From: JAGVSZ01 sp963716855
GTDB lineage: Bacteria; Pseudomonadota; Gammaproteobacteria; Burkholderiales; SG8-39
Assembly (NCBI GenBank): GCA_963716855.1
Contig: CAVQUV010000030.1
Location: 1-64,000, forward strand
Reading direction: 5' to 3'
Length of the DNA stretch: 64,000 bases
Under the pieces are notes generated by a model. It did no database searches and was not told the origin of the DNA. It worked only from the letters and a program-made list of their open reading frames with translations. Positions 28,478 to 37,335 of this stretch are shown one piece after another; the first letter of the stretch is position 1, and each line of letters starts with the position of its first letter. The position numbers and the translations under genes were made by a program.

Positions 28478-29815
28478 ATGAACGACCCGCGCCAGCTCCT
28501 CCAGTCGCTCGACGTCGAGGCCTTCTGGATGCCGCTCACCTCGAACCGCGCGTTCAAGCAGGCGCCGCGACTCGTGGTCGGCGCGAAGGACATGTACTAC
28601 ACGGCCGCTGACGGCCGGCAGGTCATGGACGCGATGGCGACGCTCTGGTGCGTGAACGCCGGTCACTGCCGGCCCAGAATCGTCGAGGCGATCGCCCGGC
28701 AGGCCGGAACGCTCGACTACTGCTCGTCGTATTCGATCGGACACCCCCGCGCATTCGAGGCGGCACATCGAGTCGTCGAGATCGCGCCCGAGGGCATGAA
28801 CCACGTCTTCTTCGTGAACTCGGGATCCGAATCGGTCGACACCGCCCTGAAGATCTCGCTCGCGTATCACCGCCTGCGCGGCGCGGCGACCCGCACCCGC
28901 TTCATCGGACGCGAGCGCGGGTTCCACGGCGCGAACATCGGCGGCATGTCGGTCGGCGGCGTGCCGGCGTACCGCAAGGCCTTCGGCGCGGCGCTCCTGC
29001 CGCAGGTCGACCACCTGCGCCACACCCAGGATCTATCGAACCGGGCGTTCGTGCGCGGCCAGCCGGACACCGGCGCCGAGCTGGCCGACGAGCTCGAGCA
29101 CCGCATCATTCCGCTGCACGACGCGATCAACATCGCCGCGGTCATCGTCGAGCCGGTCGCCGGCGCGGGCGGCGTGCTCGTCCCGCCGCGGGGCTACCTC
29201 AAGCGCCTGCGCGAGATCTGCGACCGGCACGGGATCCTCCTCATTTTCGACGAGGTGATCACCGGCTTCGGCCGCCTCGGCGCCCCGTTTGCGAGCCAGT
29301 ACTTCGACGTCGTGCCCGACCTCATCACCTTCGCGAAAGGCATCACGAGCGGTACGGTGCCGATGGGCGGCGTGCTGGTACGCGACGAGATCTATCGCAC
29401 GTTCATCGATTCGCCCGGCGGCGGCGTCGAGTTCTTTCACGGCTACACCTACTCGGGCCACCCGCTCGCGTCGGCCGCGGCGCTCGGCACGCTCGACACT
29501 TACGCCGAGGAGGGGCTCTTCGACCGCGCCAACCAGCTCGGCGCGTACTTCGAGGACGGCGTGCACAGCCTGCGCGGGCTCCCGAACGTGATCGACTGTC
29601 GCAACCTGCAGCTCATCGGCGCGGTGGAGCTCGCGCCGCGCTCCGGCGCGCCGGGGGCGCGCGGGCTCGAGGTGCACAACCGCGCGTGGGAGCGCGGCGT
29701 TTTCGTGCGGGCGATCGGCGACACCATCGCCTTCTGCCCGCCCTTGATCGTGGAGAAGCCGCACCTCGACACGATGTTCGGCGTCGTCGCCGAAGCGCTG
29801 CGCGCCGTGGCGTAG
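28478..29815 (+). CDS. bauA: Beta-alanine:pyruvate (omega-amino acid) aminotransferase
   Basis: The 445-residue class III aminotransferase matches omega-amino acid:pyruvate transaminases (EAFWMPLTSNRAFKQAPRLV, YCSSYSIGHPRAFEAAHRVV, FFVNSGSESVDTALKISLAY, LIFDEVITGFGRLG, PLP-Lys in FAKGITSGTVPMGG about 287). It moves the amino group of beta-alanine to pyruvate, giving malonate semialdehyde, the substrate of MmsA at 23.1 kb. Just downstream are a fragment of an M20-type amidase and an acetylpolyamine amidohydrolase, consistent with beta-alanine arising from pyrimidine or polyamine breakdown. Confidence 0.9.
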   Translation: MNDPRQLLQSLDVEAFWMPLTSNRAFKQAPRLVVGAKDMYYTAADGRQVMDAMATLWCVNAGHCRPRIVEAIARQAGTLDYCSSYSIGHPRAFEAAHRVVEIAPEGMNHVFFVNSGSESVDTALKISLAYHRLRGAATRTRFIGRERGFHGANIGGMSVGGVPAYRKAFGAALLPQVDHLRHTQDLSNRAFVRGQPDTGAELADELEHRIIPLHDAINIAAVIVEPVAGAGGVLVPPRGYLKRLREICDRHGILLIFDEVITGFGRLGAPFASQYFDVVPDLITFAKGITSGTVPMGGVLVRDEIYRTFIDSPGGGVEFFHGYTYSGHPLASAAALGTLDTYAEEGLFDRANQLGAYFEDGVHSLRGLPNVIDCRNLQLIGAVELAPRSGAPGARGLEVHNRAWERGVFVRAIGDTIAFCPPLIVEKPHLDTMFGVVAEALRAVA

Positions 29816-29829
29816 CGCGCAGCGGACGC

Positions 29830-29991
29830 ATGCTCGACCCGGTGATCCGCACGCTGGCGATGATTTTCACGCCCTGCGTGGAAGGCATCACGCGCAACGA
29901 CAACGAAGGGGCGGTGCTCGCGTACACTGCGCCCGGCGTGAATGGCCTGCTGCACACGGCGGTCGTGCGCGAGTCGGTGACTGAGCGATGA
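29830..29991 (+). pseudogene. C-terminal remnant of an M20-family amidase/carbamoylase
   Basis: This 53-codon frame reads AMIFTPCVEGITRNDNEGAV and APGVNGLLHTAVVRE. That resembles the last segment of Zn-dependent N-carbamoyl-amino acid hydrolases and beta-ureidopropionases (usually PCxxGISHNxxE). The catalytic and metal-binding parts are absent; upstream DNA is the aminotransferase gene. It looks like what remains after a deletion. The ancestral enzyme would have produced beta-alanine from N-carbamoyl-beta-alanine, which fits its neighbours. Confidence 0.55.
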
Positions 29992-29998
29992 CCGAGCG

Positions 29999-31057
29999 AT
30001 GAAAATCTACTATTCCCCCAAACAGCTCGCGCACCGCCCGCAGCAGTTCATGATGGCCGGAAGGCTGGTTCCCCATCTCGAGGTGCCGGAGCGCTGCGAG
30101 CGCCTGCTCGCGGCCGTGCAGCGCGGGAGCTACGTCGTCGAGGAGCCGCGCGACGACATCGGCATGGACTGGATCGCGCGCGTCCACGAGCCCGGGTACC
30201 TCGAGTTTCTGCGCACCGCGTGGTCGCGCTGGTCGGCGGTGAAGAACGGCGGGCCCGAGCTGCTGCCCAACGTGCATCCGTACCGCGGCGCGCACGACGA
30301 CCTCGCTCCGCGGCGCCCGCCGCGCGCGGCTTCGCCCGTCGCACAGGCGGGTTATTACATCGGCGACCTCGCGTCGGCGGTCGGGGCGGGCACCTGGGAG
30401 TCGGCGGTCGCCGCCGCTCACACGGCCCTCGCTGCGGCCGAGGCGGTCCTCGCAGGCGAGCACTCGGCGTATGGCCTGTGCCGTCCGCCGGGCCATCATG
30501 CCCACGCCGACCGCGCCGGCGGCTTCTGCTACCTGAACAATGCGGCGATCGCGGCCGAGCTCCTGCGCACGCACTTCGAGCGCGTCGCGATCCTCGATGT
30601 GGATACGCACCACGGCGACGGCACGCAGGCGATCTTCTACCGGCGCGCCGACGTGCAGGTCGTCTCGATCCACACCGACCCGACCGGGTACTACCCGTAC
30701 TTTTCCGGCTATGCGGACGAGTACGGGGCGGCCGAAGGCGAAGGCTGCAACCTCAACATCCCGCTCGCCCCGGCGAGCGGCGACGCCGACTACCTCGACG
30801 CGCTCGACGAGGCGCTCGAAGCGGTGCGCGCGCACCGCTCGGAGGCGCTCGTGGTGTCGGTCGGCTTCGATGCGCACGAGCGCGATCCGCTCTCGGTGCT
30901 GAAGGTCACGAACGACGGCTACCGGCGGATCGGCGACGCGATCGCCGGCCTCAAGGTGCCGACGGTCATGGTGCAGGAGGGGGGCTATGGGCTCGACCTT
31001 CTCGGCCAGAACCTCGTCGCGTTCCTCGGCGGCTTCAACCTCGCAAGCCGCATGTAG
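29999..31057 (+). CDS. aphA: Acetylpolyamine amidohydrolase (histone deacetylase family)
   Basis: The 352-residue protein has the class II-like deacetylase fold signature: CRPPGHHAHADRAGGFCYLN (catalytic His pair), the zinc Asp/His site AILDVDTHHGDGTQAIFY, SVGFDAHERDPL (zinc Asp) and the transition-state Tyr in MVQEGGYGLDLL. The N-terminal pattern and length match bacterial AphA, which removes acetyl groups from acetylputrescine, acetylcadaverine or acetylspermidine. AcuC is the alternative, but AcuC is longer and the long loop after about residue 75 is AphA-like. It follows the bauA gene and the amidase remnant. Confidence 0.88.
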   Translation: MKIYYSPKQLAHRPQQFMMAGRLVPHLEVPERCERLLAAVQRGSYVVEEPRDDIGMDWIARVHEPGYLEFLRTAWSRWSAVKNGGPELLPNVHPYRGAHDDLAPRRPPRAASPVAQAGYYIGDLASAVGAGTWESAVAAAHTALAAAEAVLAGEHSAYGLCRPPGHHAHADRAGGFCYLNNAAIAAELLRTHFERVAILDVDTHHGDGTQAIFYRRADVQVVSIHTDPTGYYPYFSGYADEYGAAEGEGCNLNIPLAPASGDADYLDALDEALEAVRAHRSEALVVSVGFDAHERDPLSVLKVTNDGYRRIGDAIAGLKVPTVMVQEGGYGLDLLGQNLVAFLGGFNLASRM

Positions 31058-31061
31058 CAGG

Positions 31062-31117
31062 CCGCAGAGGGCGCGGAGAGAGGGCGGTTCCCTCTGTGTT
31101 CCGCGGGGCCTCTGTGG
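31062..31117. repeat. Intergenic palindromic repeat with CAGAGG/CCTCTG arms
   Basis: An imperfect inverted repeat fills the gap between aphA and the next gene. The left arm (about 31062-31084) contains CCGCAGAGG and GCGGAGAGAGGG; the right arm (about 31091-31117) contains CCCTCTGTG, CCGCG and CCTCTGTGG. Similar CAGAGG-rich palindromes are dispersed in intergenic DNA of many proteobacteria. It could be a non-autonomous mobile hairpin or a terminator for aphA. Confidence 0.5.
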
Positions 31118-31118
31118 C

Positions 31119-31124
31119 TAGAAT
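31119..31124 (+). promoter_or_regulatory. Putative -10 box of the class I aminotransferase gene
   Basis: TAGAAT in GTGGCTAGAATACG lies 35 bp before the ATG, directly after the palindromic repeat; same spacing as at 28443. Confidence 0.45.
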
Positions 31125-31153
31125 ACGATTCTTGCGAACAACGACTTAGCCCA

Positions 31154-32365
31154 ATGCCAGCAATCAGCCGCCGCACCGCCGACCTCGGCACGGAGAACGC
31201 TTTCGTCGTCCTGGCCGAGGTGACTGCGCTCCTCCGCCAGGGCCGCGACATCATCTCGTTCTGCATCGGCCAGCCGGACTTCGCGACGCCGACGCACATC
31301 CAGGACGCGGCGATCAAGGCGATCCGCGAGGGCAAGCACGGATATACGCCGTCGGCCGGCATCGACGAGCTGCGGGAGGCGGCCGCGGCCTACATGGGGC
31401 GCATGCGCGGGTTGCCGATCACGCCGGAGGACGTCGTGGTGGGCGCCGGCGCGAAGCCGTTCATCGCGTACTCGATCCTCGCGACGACCGATTACGGCGT
31501 CGGCGACGAAGTGATCTATCCCAACCCCGGCTTCCCGATCTACGAGTCGCAGATCAAGGCGCACGGCGCGGTGCCGGTGCCGCTGCATCTGCGCGAGGCC
31601 CGCAACTTCGCGTTCGATCCGGCCGAGCTCGAGGAGAAGCTCACGTCGCGCACCCGGCTGCTGATCCTGAACTCGCCGCACAACCCGACCGGCGGCATCC
31701 TCGCCCGGCGCGACCTCGAGGCCGTCGCAGCGTGCCTCCGCCGCCGTCCGGACGTGTGGATCTACGCCGACGAGATCTACTCGCGCCTCTGCTACGAAGG
31801 CGAGTTCGCATCGATCGCCTCGCTGCCGGGAATGTACGAGCGCACGATCATCTCCGACGGCGCGTCCAAGACCTGGGCGATGACCGGCTGGCGGCTCGGC
31901 TTCACCTCGAACCCGGTGCTCGCGCCGCAGTTCGTGCGCTGGGTGACCAACACCGACTCGTGCGCGTCACAGATCACGCAGTGGGCCGCGGTCGAGGCGA
32001 TCAAGGGTCCGCAGGGCGACGCCGAGAAGATGCGCGCGTCGTTCATCGAGCGCCGCGACCTGATCGTGCGGCTGCTCGACGAGGCGCCCGGGGTGACGTG
32101 CAAGGCGCCGGGCGGCGCGTTCTACGCGTGGCCGAACGTCACCGAGGCGTGCCGGATGATCGGCGCGGCGGATTCGGAGGAGTTCCGCAAGCGCCTCCTG
32201 AACGAGGCGGGCGTCGCGGTGCTCGCCGACATCCACTTCGGCGCGCGCGTGCCTGGCGAGGGCCAGCACGTCCGCTTCAGCTATGCGGCCTCGCGGCAGG
32301 CGATCGAGGCGGGCGTGGCGCGGATGGCGGACTTCATCCGGAAGAACACGCGCAAGGTCGCGTGA
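31154..32365 (+). CDS. PLP-dependent class I/II aminotransferase
   Basis: The 403-residue fold-type I aminotransferase has the substrate loop ISFCIGQPDFATPTHIQDAA, LILNSPHNPTGGIL, the Asp-Tyr pair IYADEIYSRLCYEG, the PLP Lys in SDGASKTWAMTGWRLGF (about 239) and the substrate Arg in HVRFSYAAS. It resembles aspartate/alanine/aromatic aminotransferases of the I-gamma type; the exact amino acid is not readable. The next gene is nudJ, separated by 116 bp. Confidence 0.85.
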   Translation: MPAISRRTADLGTENAFVVLAEVTALLRQGRDIISFCIGQPDFATPTHIQDAAIKAIREGKHGYTPSAGIDELREAAAAYMGRMRGLPITPEDVVVGAGAKPFIAYSILATTDYGVGDEVIYPNPGFPIYESQIKAHGAVPVPLHLREARNFAFDPAELEEKLTSRTRLLILNSPHNPTGGILARRDLEAVAACLRRRPDVWIYADEIYSRLCYEGEFASIASLPGMYERTIISDGASKTWAMTGWRLGFTSNPVLAPQFVRWVTNTDSCASQITQWAAVEAIKGPQGDAEKMRASFIERRDLIVRLLDEAPGVTCKAPGGAFYAWPNVTEACRMIGAADSEEFRKRLLNEAGVAVLADIHFGARVPGEGQHVRFSYAASRQAIEAGVARMADFIRKNTRKVA

Positions 32366-32481
32366 GCCCGCAGGACCGCTCCGAGGGCGAACAGCCGAGC
32401 GCACTTCGCGCGAGGCCGTCCAATGAGCGCGCCGGGCCGCCCCAAGCGCGAACCCTTGTCGCGCAGCGACAAGTCAGCCCT

Positions 32482-32934
32482 ATGGACGAGATCTGGAAGC
32501 CCAGCGTGACGGTCGCCGCGGTGATGCAGCGCGCGGGACGGTTCTGCCTGGTCGAGGAAGAGGTGGACGGGCGGCTCGTGTACAACCAGCCCGCCGGCCA
32601 CTGGGAGCGCGGCGAGACGCTCGCCGACGCGTGCGCGCGCGAGGCGCTCGAGGAGACCGCGCACCGCTTCCGCCCCACGCACCTGCTCGGGGTGTACCGC
32701 TGGCATCTTGCAGCGAAGGATGTCACCTTTCTGCGCTTCACCTTCCTCGGCGAGGTGACCGATGCGGAGCCCGGGCGTGCGCTCGACAAGGAGATCCGGC
32801 GCGTGCTGTGGCTGACGCCGGAGGAGATCCGCGCGCTCGCGCCGCGCCATCGCAGTCCGCTGGTGATGACCTGCGTGGACGACGCGCTCGCCGGGCGGCG
32901 CTACCCGCTGGACCTGCTCCGGCACCTCGCATGA
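32482..32934 (+). CDS. nudJ: Nudix hydrolase NudJ-like
   Basis: The 150-residue protein carries a Nudix box GHWERGETLADACAREALEE with the essential Glu residues present. The usual Gly after EET is replaced (EETAHR). NudJ hydrolyses thiamine pyrophosphate precursors and nucleoside di- and triphosphates and commonly precedes mnmA in betaproteobacteria, as here. Its stop overlaps the next gene's ATG (ATGA), so translation is probably coupled. Confidence 0.87.
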   Translation: MDEIWKPSVTVAAVMQRAGRFCLVEEEVDGRLVYNQPAGHWERGETLADACAREALEETAHRFRPTHLLGVYRWHLAAKDVTFLRFTFLGEVTDAEPGRALDKEIRRVLWLTPEEIRALAPRHRSPLVMTCVDDALAGRRYPLDLLRHLA

Positions 32935-33500
32935 GACGGTTCGTCCTCCACGCCGCACTTGCGGCCGCGACGCTCGCGGCGGGGCTCGCGCGCGCCGAAG
33001 AAGTGAAGGTGTGCTTCAACTACGGCTGCAAGGATGCCGCGGTCGTCCGCTTCGAGCCCGCCGATCTCGGCGAGGTGAAGCGCTTGTTCGTCGCAGCGGC
33101 CTCGCCGCAGGACGAGCGCGAGGCAATCGCACGCGCGATGGGGGTGCTCTACTTTCACGCCGCCCTGCAGACCCCGACCTGGCGCGACCGCGGCGGCAAC
33201 GTCGACGACGACGGCGCCGAGGGCCGGATGGATTGCATCGATCATTCGTTGAACACGACTGCGTATCTCGCGCTGCTGGAGCGCAACGGGTGGTTGCGGT
33301 TCCACACCGTCGCGGACCGGGTGCAGCGCGGGCGGTTCCTCGCGGTGCACTGGGGTGCGCAGCTCAGCGACAAGTCGGGGGCGGAGCGCTGGGTCGTCGA
33401 CACGTGGTTCCTTGATCCCGGTCATCCCGCCACCATCTACGCGCTGGATGAATGGCTCGACGGCGCGCGACCGGCCGGCACCGAGCTCTTCCGCTTCTAG
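32931..33500 (+). CDS. Conserved exported protein between nudJ and mnmA
   Basis: The 189-residue protein begins with a signal peptide (about residues 1-22, ending LARA-E) and then EVKVCFNYGCKDAAVV. A conserved-looking core follows (GRMDCIDHSLNTTAYLALL, WVVDTWFLDPGHPATIYALD). The paired Cys near the mature N-terminus (CFNYGC) could form a disulfide. I do not know the function. It is fused translationally to nudJ by ATGA overlap and lies 23 bp before mnmA, so it is part of that operon. Confidence 0.75.
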   Translation: MRRFVLHAALAAATLAAGLARAEEVKVCFNYGCKDAAVVRFEPADLGEVKRLFVAAASPQDEREAIARAMGVLYFHAALQTPTWRDRGGNVDDDGAEGRMDCIDHSLNTTAYLALLERNGWLRFHTVADRVQRGRFLAVHWGAQLSDKSGAERWVVDTWFLDPGHPATIYALDEWLDGARPAGTELFRF

Positions 33501-33523
33501 TCCCGATACGCTTTAGGTCCCAA

Positions 33524-34600
33524 GTGGCTTCGGAACGCATCGTGGTCGGCATGTCCGGCGGCGTCGACTCGTCGGTGGCCGCGCTGCTCCTCAAGCGCGC
33601 GGGGTACGACGTCGTGGGTCTCTTCATGAAGAACTGGGAGGACGACGACGACGACGAATACTGCTCGACCCGCCAGGACCTGATCGACGTCGCGTCCGTC
33701 GCCGACGTGCTCGGGATCGAGCTCGACGTCGTCAACTTCGCGGCCGAGTACCGGGACCGGGTGTTCGCCGAGTTCCTGCGCGAGTACTCGGCCGGCCGCA
33801 CGCCCAACCCGGACGTGCTCTGCAACGCCGAGATCAAGTTCAAGGCGTTCCTCGACCGGGCGCTTGCGATGGGCGCGAGCCGCATGGCGACCGGTCACTA
33901 CGCCGGCGTGCGCGAGCGGGGCGGGCGCTTCGAACTGCTGAAGGGGGCCGATCCGGCCAAGGACCAGAGCTACTTCCTGCACCGTCTCACGCAGGCACAG
34001 CTCGCTCAAGTGGTGTTTCCCCTTGAACGCCTGCGCAAGACCGAGGTGCGCCGCATCGCCCGCGAGGCCCGGCTGCCGGTCGCGGAGAAGAAGGATTCGA
34101 CCGGCATCTGCTTCATCGGCGAGCGGCCGTTCCGCGAGTTCCTCAACCGCTACCTGCCGCGCCAGCCGGGGCCGATGAAGACGCCCGATGGGCGGGTCGT
34201 CGGCGAGCACATCGGGCTCGCGTTCCACACCATCGGGCAGCGCTCGGGGCTCGGAATCGGCGGGACGAAGGGCGGCGACGGCTCGGCCTGGTACGTCGCG
34301 GGCAAGGATGCCGGCGCGAATGGGCTGATCGTCGTCCAGGGTCGCGACCACCCCCTGTTGACGAGCCGATCCCTGGTCGCGGCGGATCTCGCGTGGGTTG
34401 GCGGGACGCCGCCTTCGGCAGACGCGACGTATGGCGGAAAGACGCGCTACCGCCAGACCGACGCCGCATGTCGCATCGCCGCGGTCGATGCCGCACGGTG
34501 CGAGATCGAGTTCGACGAGCCCCAGTGGGCGGTGACCCCGGGTCAGTCCGTGGTGCTGTACAGCGGTGAGGTGTGTCTGGGGGGAGGCGTGATTCAGTAG
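33524..34600 (+). CDS. mnmA: tRNA-specific 2-thiouridylase MnmA
   Basis: The 358-residue enzyme adds sulfur to U34 of tRNA-Lys, -Glu and -Gln. It has the PP-loop GMSGGVDSSVAALLL, the first catalytic Cys in TPNPDVLCNAEIKF (about 101), the second in KDSTGICFIGERPF (about 196), and FHTIGQRSGLGIGG before the C-terminal barrel. The start is GTG at 33524, reading ASERIVVGMSGG; no earlier start lies in frame after the preceding stop with better spacing. Function is essential or near-essential in most bacteria, and the frame is intact. Confidence 0.95.
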   Translation: MASERIVVGMSGGVDSSVAALLLKRAGYDVVGLFMKNWEDDDDDEYCSTRQDLIDVASVADVLGIELDVVNFAAEYRDRVFAEFLREYSAGRTPNPDVLCNAEIKFKAFLDRALAMGASRMATGHYAGVRERGGRFELLKGADPAKDQSYFLHRLTQAQLAQVVFPLERLRKTEVRRIAREARLPVAEKKDSTGICFIGERPFREFLNRYLPRQPGPMKTPDGRVVGEHIGLAFHTIGQRSGLGIGGTKGGDGSAWYVAGKDAGANGLIVVQGRDHPLLTSRSLVAADLAWVGGTPPSADATYGGKTRYRQTDAACRIAAVDAARCEIEFDEPQWAVTPGQSVVLYSGEVCLGGGVIQ

Positions 34601-34634
34601 GCGCGGCGTGCCACGGGGCGACTCGCAAGTCGTC

Positions 34635-35243
34635 CTATTCGCGCGGCGCCGTCTCCGCGAAGCTCGCCCGCTCGGCGAGCTTCACCGCGAGCCGCGCGAG
34701 GTTCGGGCGGTCCCTGCGCCATTCGAGCTGCGGGAAGCGGAAGTCCAGCCAGCCGACGCATGCGCCGACGGCGATGTCCGCGAGCGTGAACCCGTTTCCA
34801 CAGCACCATTGCCGCGCGCCGATCTGGATGTCCATCGCGTCGAGTCCGCGCGCGACCTTTTCCATCTGGCGATCGATCCAGCCCTGGCTGCGCTCGCCCG
34901 CGGGGCGGGCGCCCTCCAGGCGCGCAAGCACGCCCGCATCGAGCACGCCGTCCGCGAGCGCCTCCCAGCGGCGCACCTCGAGGCGCTCGCGGTTGTCGGC
35001 GGGGATCAGCTTGCCGATCGGCGACACCGAGTCGAGGAACTCGCAGATCACGCGCGAATCGTAGAGAGCGGTCCCGTCGTCGAGTACGAGGACCGGCACC
35101 TTGCCGAGCGGGTTGTAGTCCGGGACCGGGTTGTCGGGCGCCCACACGTTCTGGACCTCCCACACATAGTCGACGCGCTTCTCGGCGGCGACGATGCGCG
35201 CCTTGCGGGTATACGGGCTGGGGAGCGAACCGATGAGCTTCAT
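34635..35243 (-). CDS. Glutathione S-transferase family protein
   Basis: The 202-residue cytosolic GST has an N-terminal thioredoxin-like domain (KLIGSLPSPYTRKARIVAAE, GKVPVLVLDDGTALYDSRVI with the glutathione-binding Pro and Asp-Ser) and a helical C-terminal domain (FTLADIAVGACVGWLDFRFP with the N-capping box). Ser in SLPSPYTRK is the candidate catalytic residue. It resembles the small GSTs next to purB in betaproteobacteria. The substrate is unknown. Confidence 0.87.
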   Translation of the reverse strand: MKLIGSLPSPYTRKARIVAAEKRVDYVWEVQNVWAPDNPVPDYNPLGKVPVLVLDDGTALYDSRVICEFLDSVSPIGKLIPADNRERLEVRRWEALADGVLDAGVLARLEGARPAGERSQGWIDRQMEKVARGLDAMDIQIGARQWCCGNGFTLADIAVGACVGWLDFRFPQLEWRRDRPNLARLAVKLAERASFAETAPRE

Positions 35244-35279
35244 CTTTGCGTCGGAGGCGTGGGCGATCGGGAACGGCGA

Positions 35280-35285
35280 ATTATA
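35280..35285 (-). promoter_or_regulatory. Perfect -10 box for the GST gene
   Basis: On the minus strand TATAAT lies 37 bp upstream of the GST start, in the 126-bp divergent gap with purB. No clear -35. Confidence 0.5.
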
Positions 35286-35328
35286 TACGCGCACATCGTG
35301 CGTGCGCGGCCTGCGCGGGGCTGCGTGG

Positions 35329-35334
35329 TAGACT
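35329..35334 (+). promoter_or_regulatory. Putative -10 box of purB
   Basis: TAGACT in GTGGTAGACTCG lies 41 bp before the ATG; recurrent motif of the window. Confidence 0.35.
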
Positions 35335-35369
35335 CGTCCGCGACATTCTCCGCGCTTCCGGCTTCCGAC

Positions 35370-36737
35370 ATGTCGCTCTCCGCGCTCTCCGCGATCTCGC
35401 CGCTCGACGGCCGTTATGCGCGCAGCCTCGAGCCGCTGCGGGCGTGGGCCACCGAGCTCGCGCTCATCCGGGCGCGGGTCCGGGTGGAGACCGAGTGGCT
35501 CATCGCGCTCGGCGCCGAGCCGGGCGTGCCGGAAGTCGGACCGTTCGCGCCCGAGGCGACGGCCAGGCTGCGCGCGCTCGCCGCCGCTTTCGGCGAGTCC
35601 GACGGCGAACGCGTCAAGGCGATCGAGCGCGAGACGAACCACGACGTCAAGGCGATCGAATACTGGATCCGCGAACGAGTCGCCGGCGATCCGGCGCTGG
35701 AGCGTGCCGGCGCGTTCATCCACTTCGCCTGCACTTCGGAGGACATCAACAATCTCGCGTACGCGTTGCTCGTGCGCGGTGCGCGCGACGAAGTCTTGCT
35801 GCCGGCGATCGATCGGCTCACGGACCGGCTCGCGGGCCTCGCGCACGAGCACGCGGATGCGCCGATGCTCGCACGCACGCACGGCCAGCCGGCGACTCCG
35901 ACGACGCTCGGCAAGGAACTGGCGAACGTGGTCGCCCGGCTGCGGCGCGCGCGCTCGCGGCTCGCGGCGGTCCGGCTGACCGGCAAGGCGAACGGCGCGG
36001 TGGGCAACTACAACGCGCATCTCGCCGCGTACCCGCAGGTCGACTGGGAGGCGGTCTCCCGGCGGTTCGTCGAGTCGCTCGGTCTCGAGTTCAACGCGTA
36101 CACGACGCAGATCGAGCCGCACGACGCGCTCGCCGAGGCGTTCGACGCAGTCGCGCGGCTCAACACGATCCTGGTCGACCTCGATCGGGACGTGTGGGGA
36201 TACGTCTCGCTCGGCTACTTCCGGCAGAAGCTGGTCGCGGGGGAGGTGGGATCGTCGACGATGCCGCACAAGGTGAACCCGATCGACTTCGAGAACTCCG
36301 AGGGCAACCTCGGGCTGGCGAACGCGCTGCTCCGCCATTTCGCGGACAAGCTGCCGGTGTCGCGCTGGCAGCGCGATCTGACCGACTCGACGGTGCTGCG
36401 CAACGTCGGCGTCGCGTTCGGGCACAGCCTGCTCGGCTACGCTGCCTGCGCGCGCGGCCTCGACAAGCTGGAAGTGGACGCCGCGCGGCTCGCCGCGGAC
36501 CTCGAGGCGAACTGGGAGGTGCTCGCGGAGGCGGTGCAGACGGTCATGCGCCGTTACTGCATCGAGGATGCCTACGAACAGCTGAAGACCCTCACGCGGG
36601 GCGCGCGGATCACGCCCGAGGCGCTGCGCACCTTCATTGGCGGTCTCGCTATTCCGCAGGATGCGAAAGCGCGCCTGCTCGCGCTCGCGCCTGCAACCTA
36701 CACGGGCAAAGCGACCGAGCTCGCCCGGAAGGTCTGA
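35370..36737 (+). CDS. purB: Adenylosuccinate lyase
   Basis: The 455-residue enzyme cleaves SAICAR and adenylosuccinate in purine synthesis. It has SPLDGRYARSLEPLRAW, the HFACTSEDINNLAYAL segment, the catalytic-His region MLARTHGQPATPTTLGKELA and the superfamily signature GSSTMPHKVNPIDFENSEG (about residues 291-309). The size and the IsPLDGRY start are those of the long proteobacterial PurB. The frame is intact. It is followed 7 bp later by a cytochrome b561 gene. Confidence 0.95.
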   Translation: MSLSALSAISPLDGRYARSLEPLRAWATELALIRARVRVETEWLIALGAEPGVPEVGPFAPEATARLRALAAAFGESDGERVKAIERETNHDVKAIEYWIRERVAGDPALERAGAFIHFACTSEDINNLAYALLVRGARDEVLLPAIDRLTDRLAGLAHEHADAPMLARTHGQPATPTTLGKELANVVARLRRARSRLAAVRLTGKANGAVGNYNAHLAAYPQVDWEAVSRRFVESLGLEFNAYTTQIEPHDALAEAFDAVARLNTILVDLDRDVWGYVSLGYFRQKLVAGEVGSSTMPHKVNPIDFENSEGNLGLANALLRHFADKLPVSRWQRDLTDSTVLRNVGVAFGHSLLGYAACARGLDKLEVDAARLAADLEANWEVLAEAVQTVMRRYCIEDAYEQLKTLTRGARITPEALRTFIGGLAIPQDAKARLLALAPATYTGKATELARKV

Positions 36738-36744
36738 GCGAACG

Positions 36745-37335
36745 ATGGGCCCGGCGATTCCGCGCTACGGCGGCGTCGCGATCGTACTTCACTGGCTCGT
36801 CGCCGCCGCGATCCTCGCCACATTTCCGCTCGGCCTTTATATGGCCGACCTGCCGCTCTCGCCGCGCAAGCTCACGCTCGTCTCGTATCACAAGTGGATC
36901 GGCGTGACGGTGTTCGGGCTGATGGGGCTGCGCCTCGCGTGGCGCCTTACGCACCGTCCGCCGCCGCTGCTGCCGGAAACGCCCGCGTGGCAGCGGCACG
37001 CCGCGCGGTTCGTGCACTGGACCTTGTATGCGTTGCTGCTCGCGATCCCGTTGTCGGGGTGGCTTTATAGCTCGGCGGTCGGCGTGCCGACGGTGTATCT
37101 CGGGCTCTGGCAGCTGCCGGACCTGGTCGGCAAGGACAAGGCGCTCGCGGAGGCACTCAAGCTCACGCACAAGTCCCTCAACTTCGTGATGCTCGGGCTC
37201 GTGGTCGTGCACGTTGCGGCCGCCATCAAGCATCACTTCGTCGATCGGGACGGATTGCTGGCGCGGATGCGGCCGTGGCCCGCGCGCCGGAACTACTTCG
37301 GCTCGTCGGGGAGCGGCGGGATCGAGCGCAGGTAG
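36745..37335 (+). CDS. Cytochrome b561 (CybB-like)
   Basis: The 196-residue protein has four hydrophobic helices with candidate haem-b ligands His 16 (VLHWLVAAAIL), His about 49 (SYHKWIGVTVFG), His about 93 (FVHWTLYALLLA) and His near 145-155 (LTHKSLNFV or VVHVAAAIKHH). Such proteins transfer electrons between quinol and periplasmic carriers. It lies with a dihaem c and a c'-type cytochrome on the opposite strand, and its last 43 bp overlap the dihaem gene. Confidence 0.87.
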   Translation: MGPAIPRYGGVAIVLHWLVAAAILATFPLGLYMADLPLSPRKLTLVSYHKWIGVTVFGLMGLRLAWRLTHRPPPLLPETPAWQRHAARFVHWTLYALLLAIPLSGWLYSSAVGVPTVYLGLWQLPDLVGKDKALAEALKLTHKSLNFVMLGLVVVHVAAAIKHHFVDRDGLLARMRPWPARRNYFGSSGSGGIERR

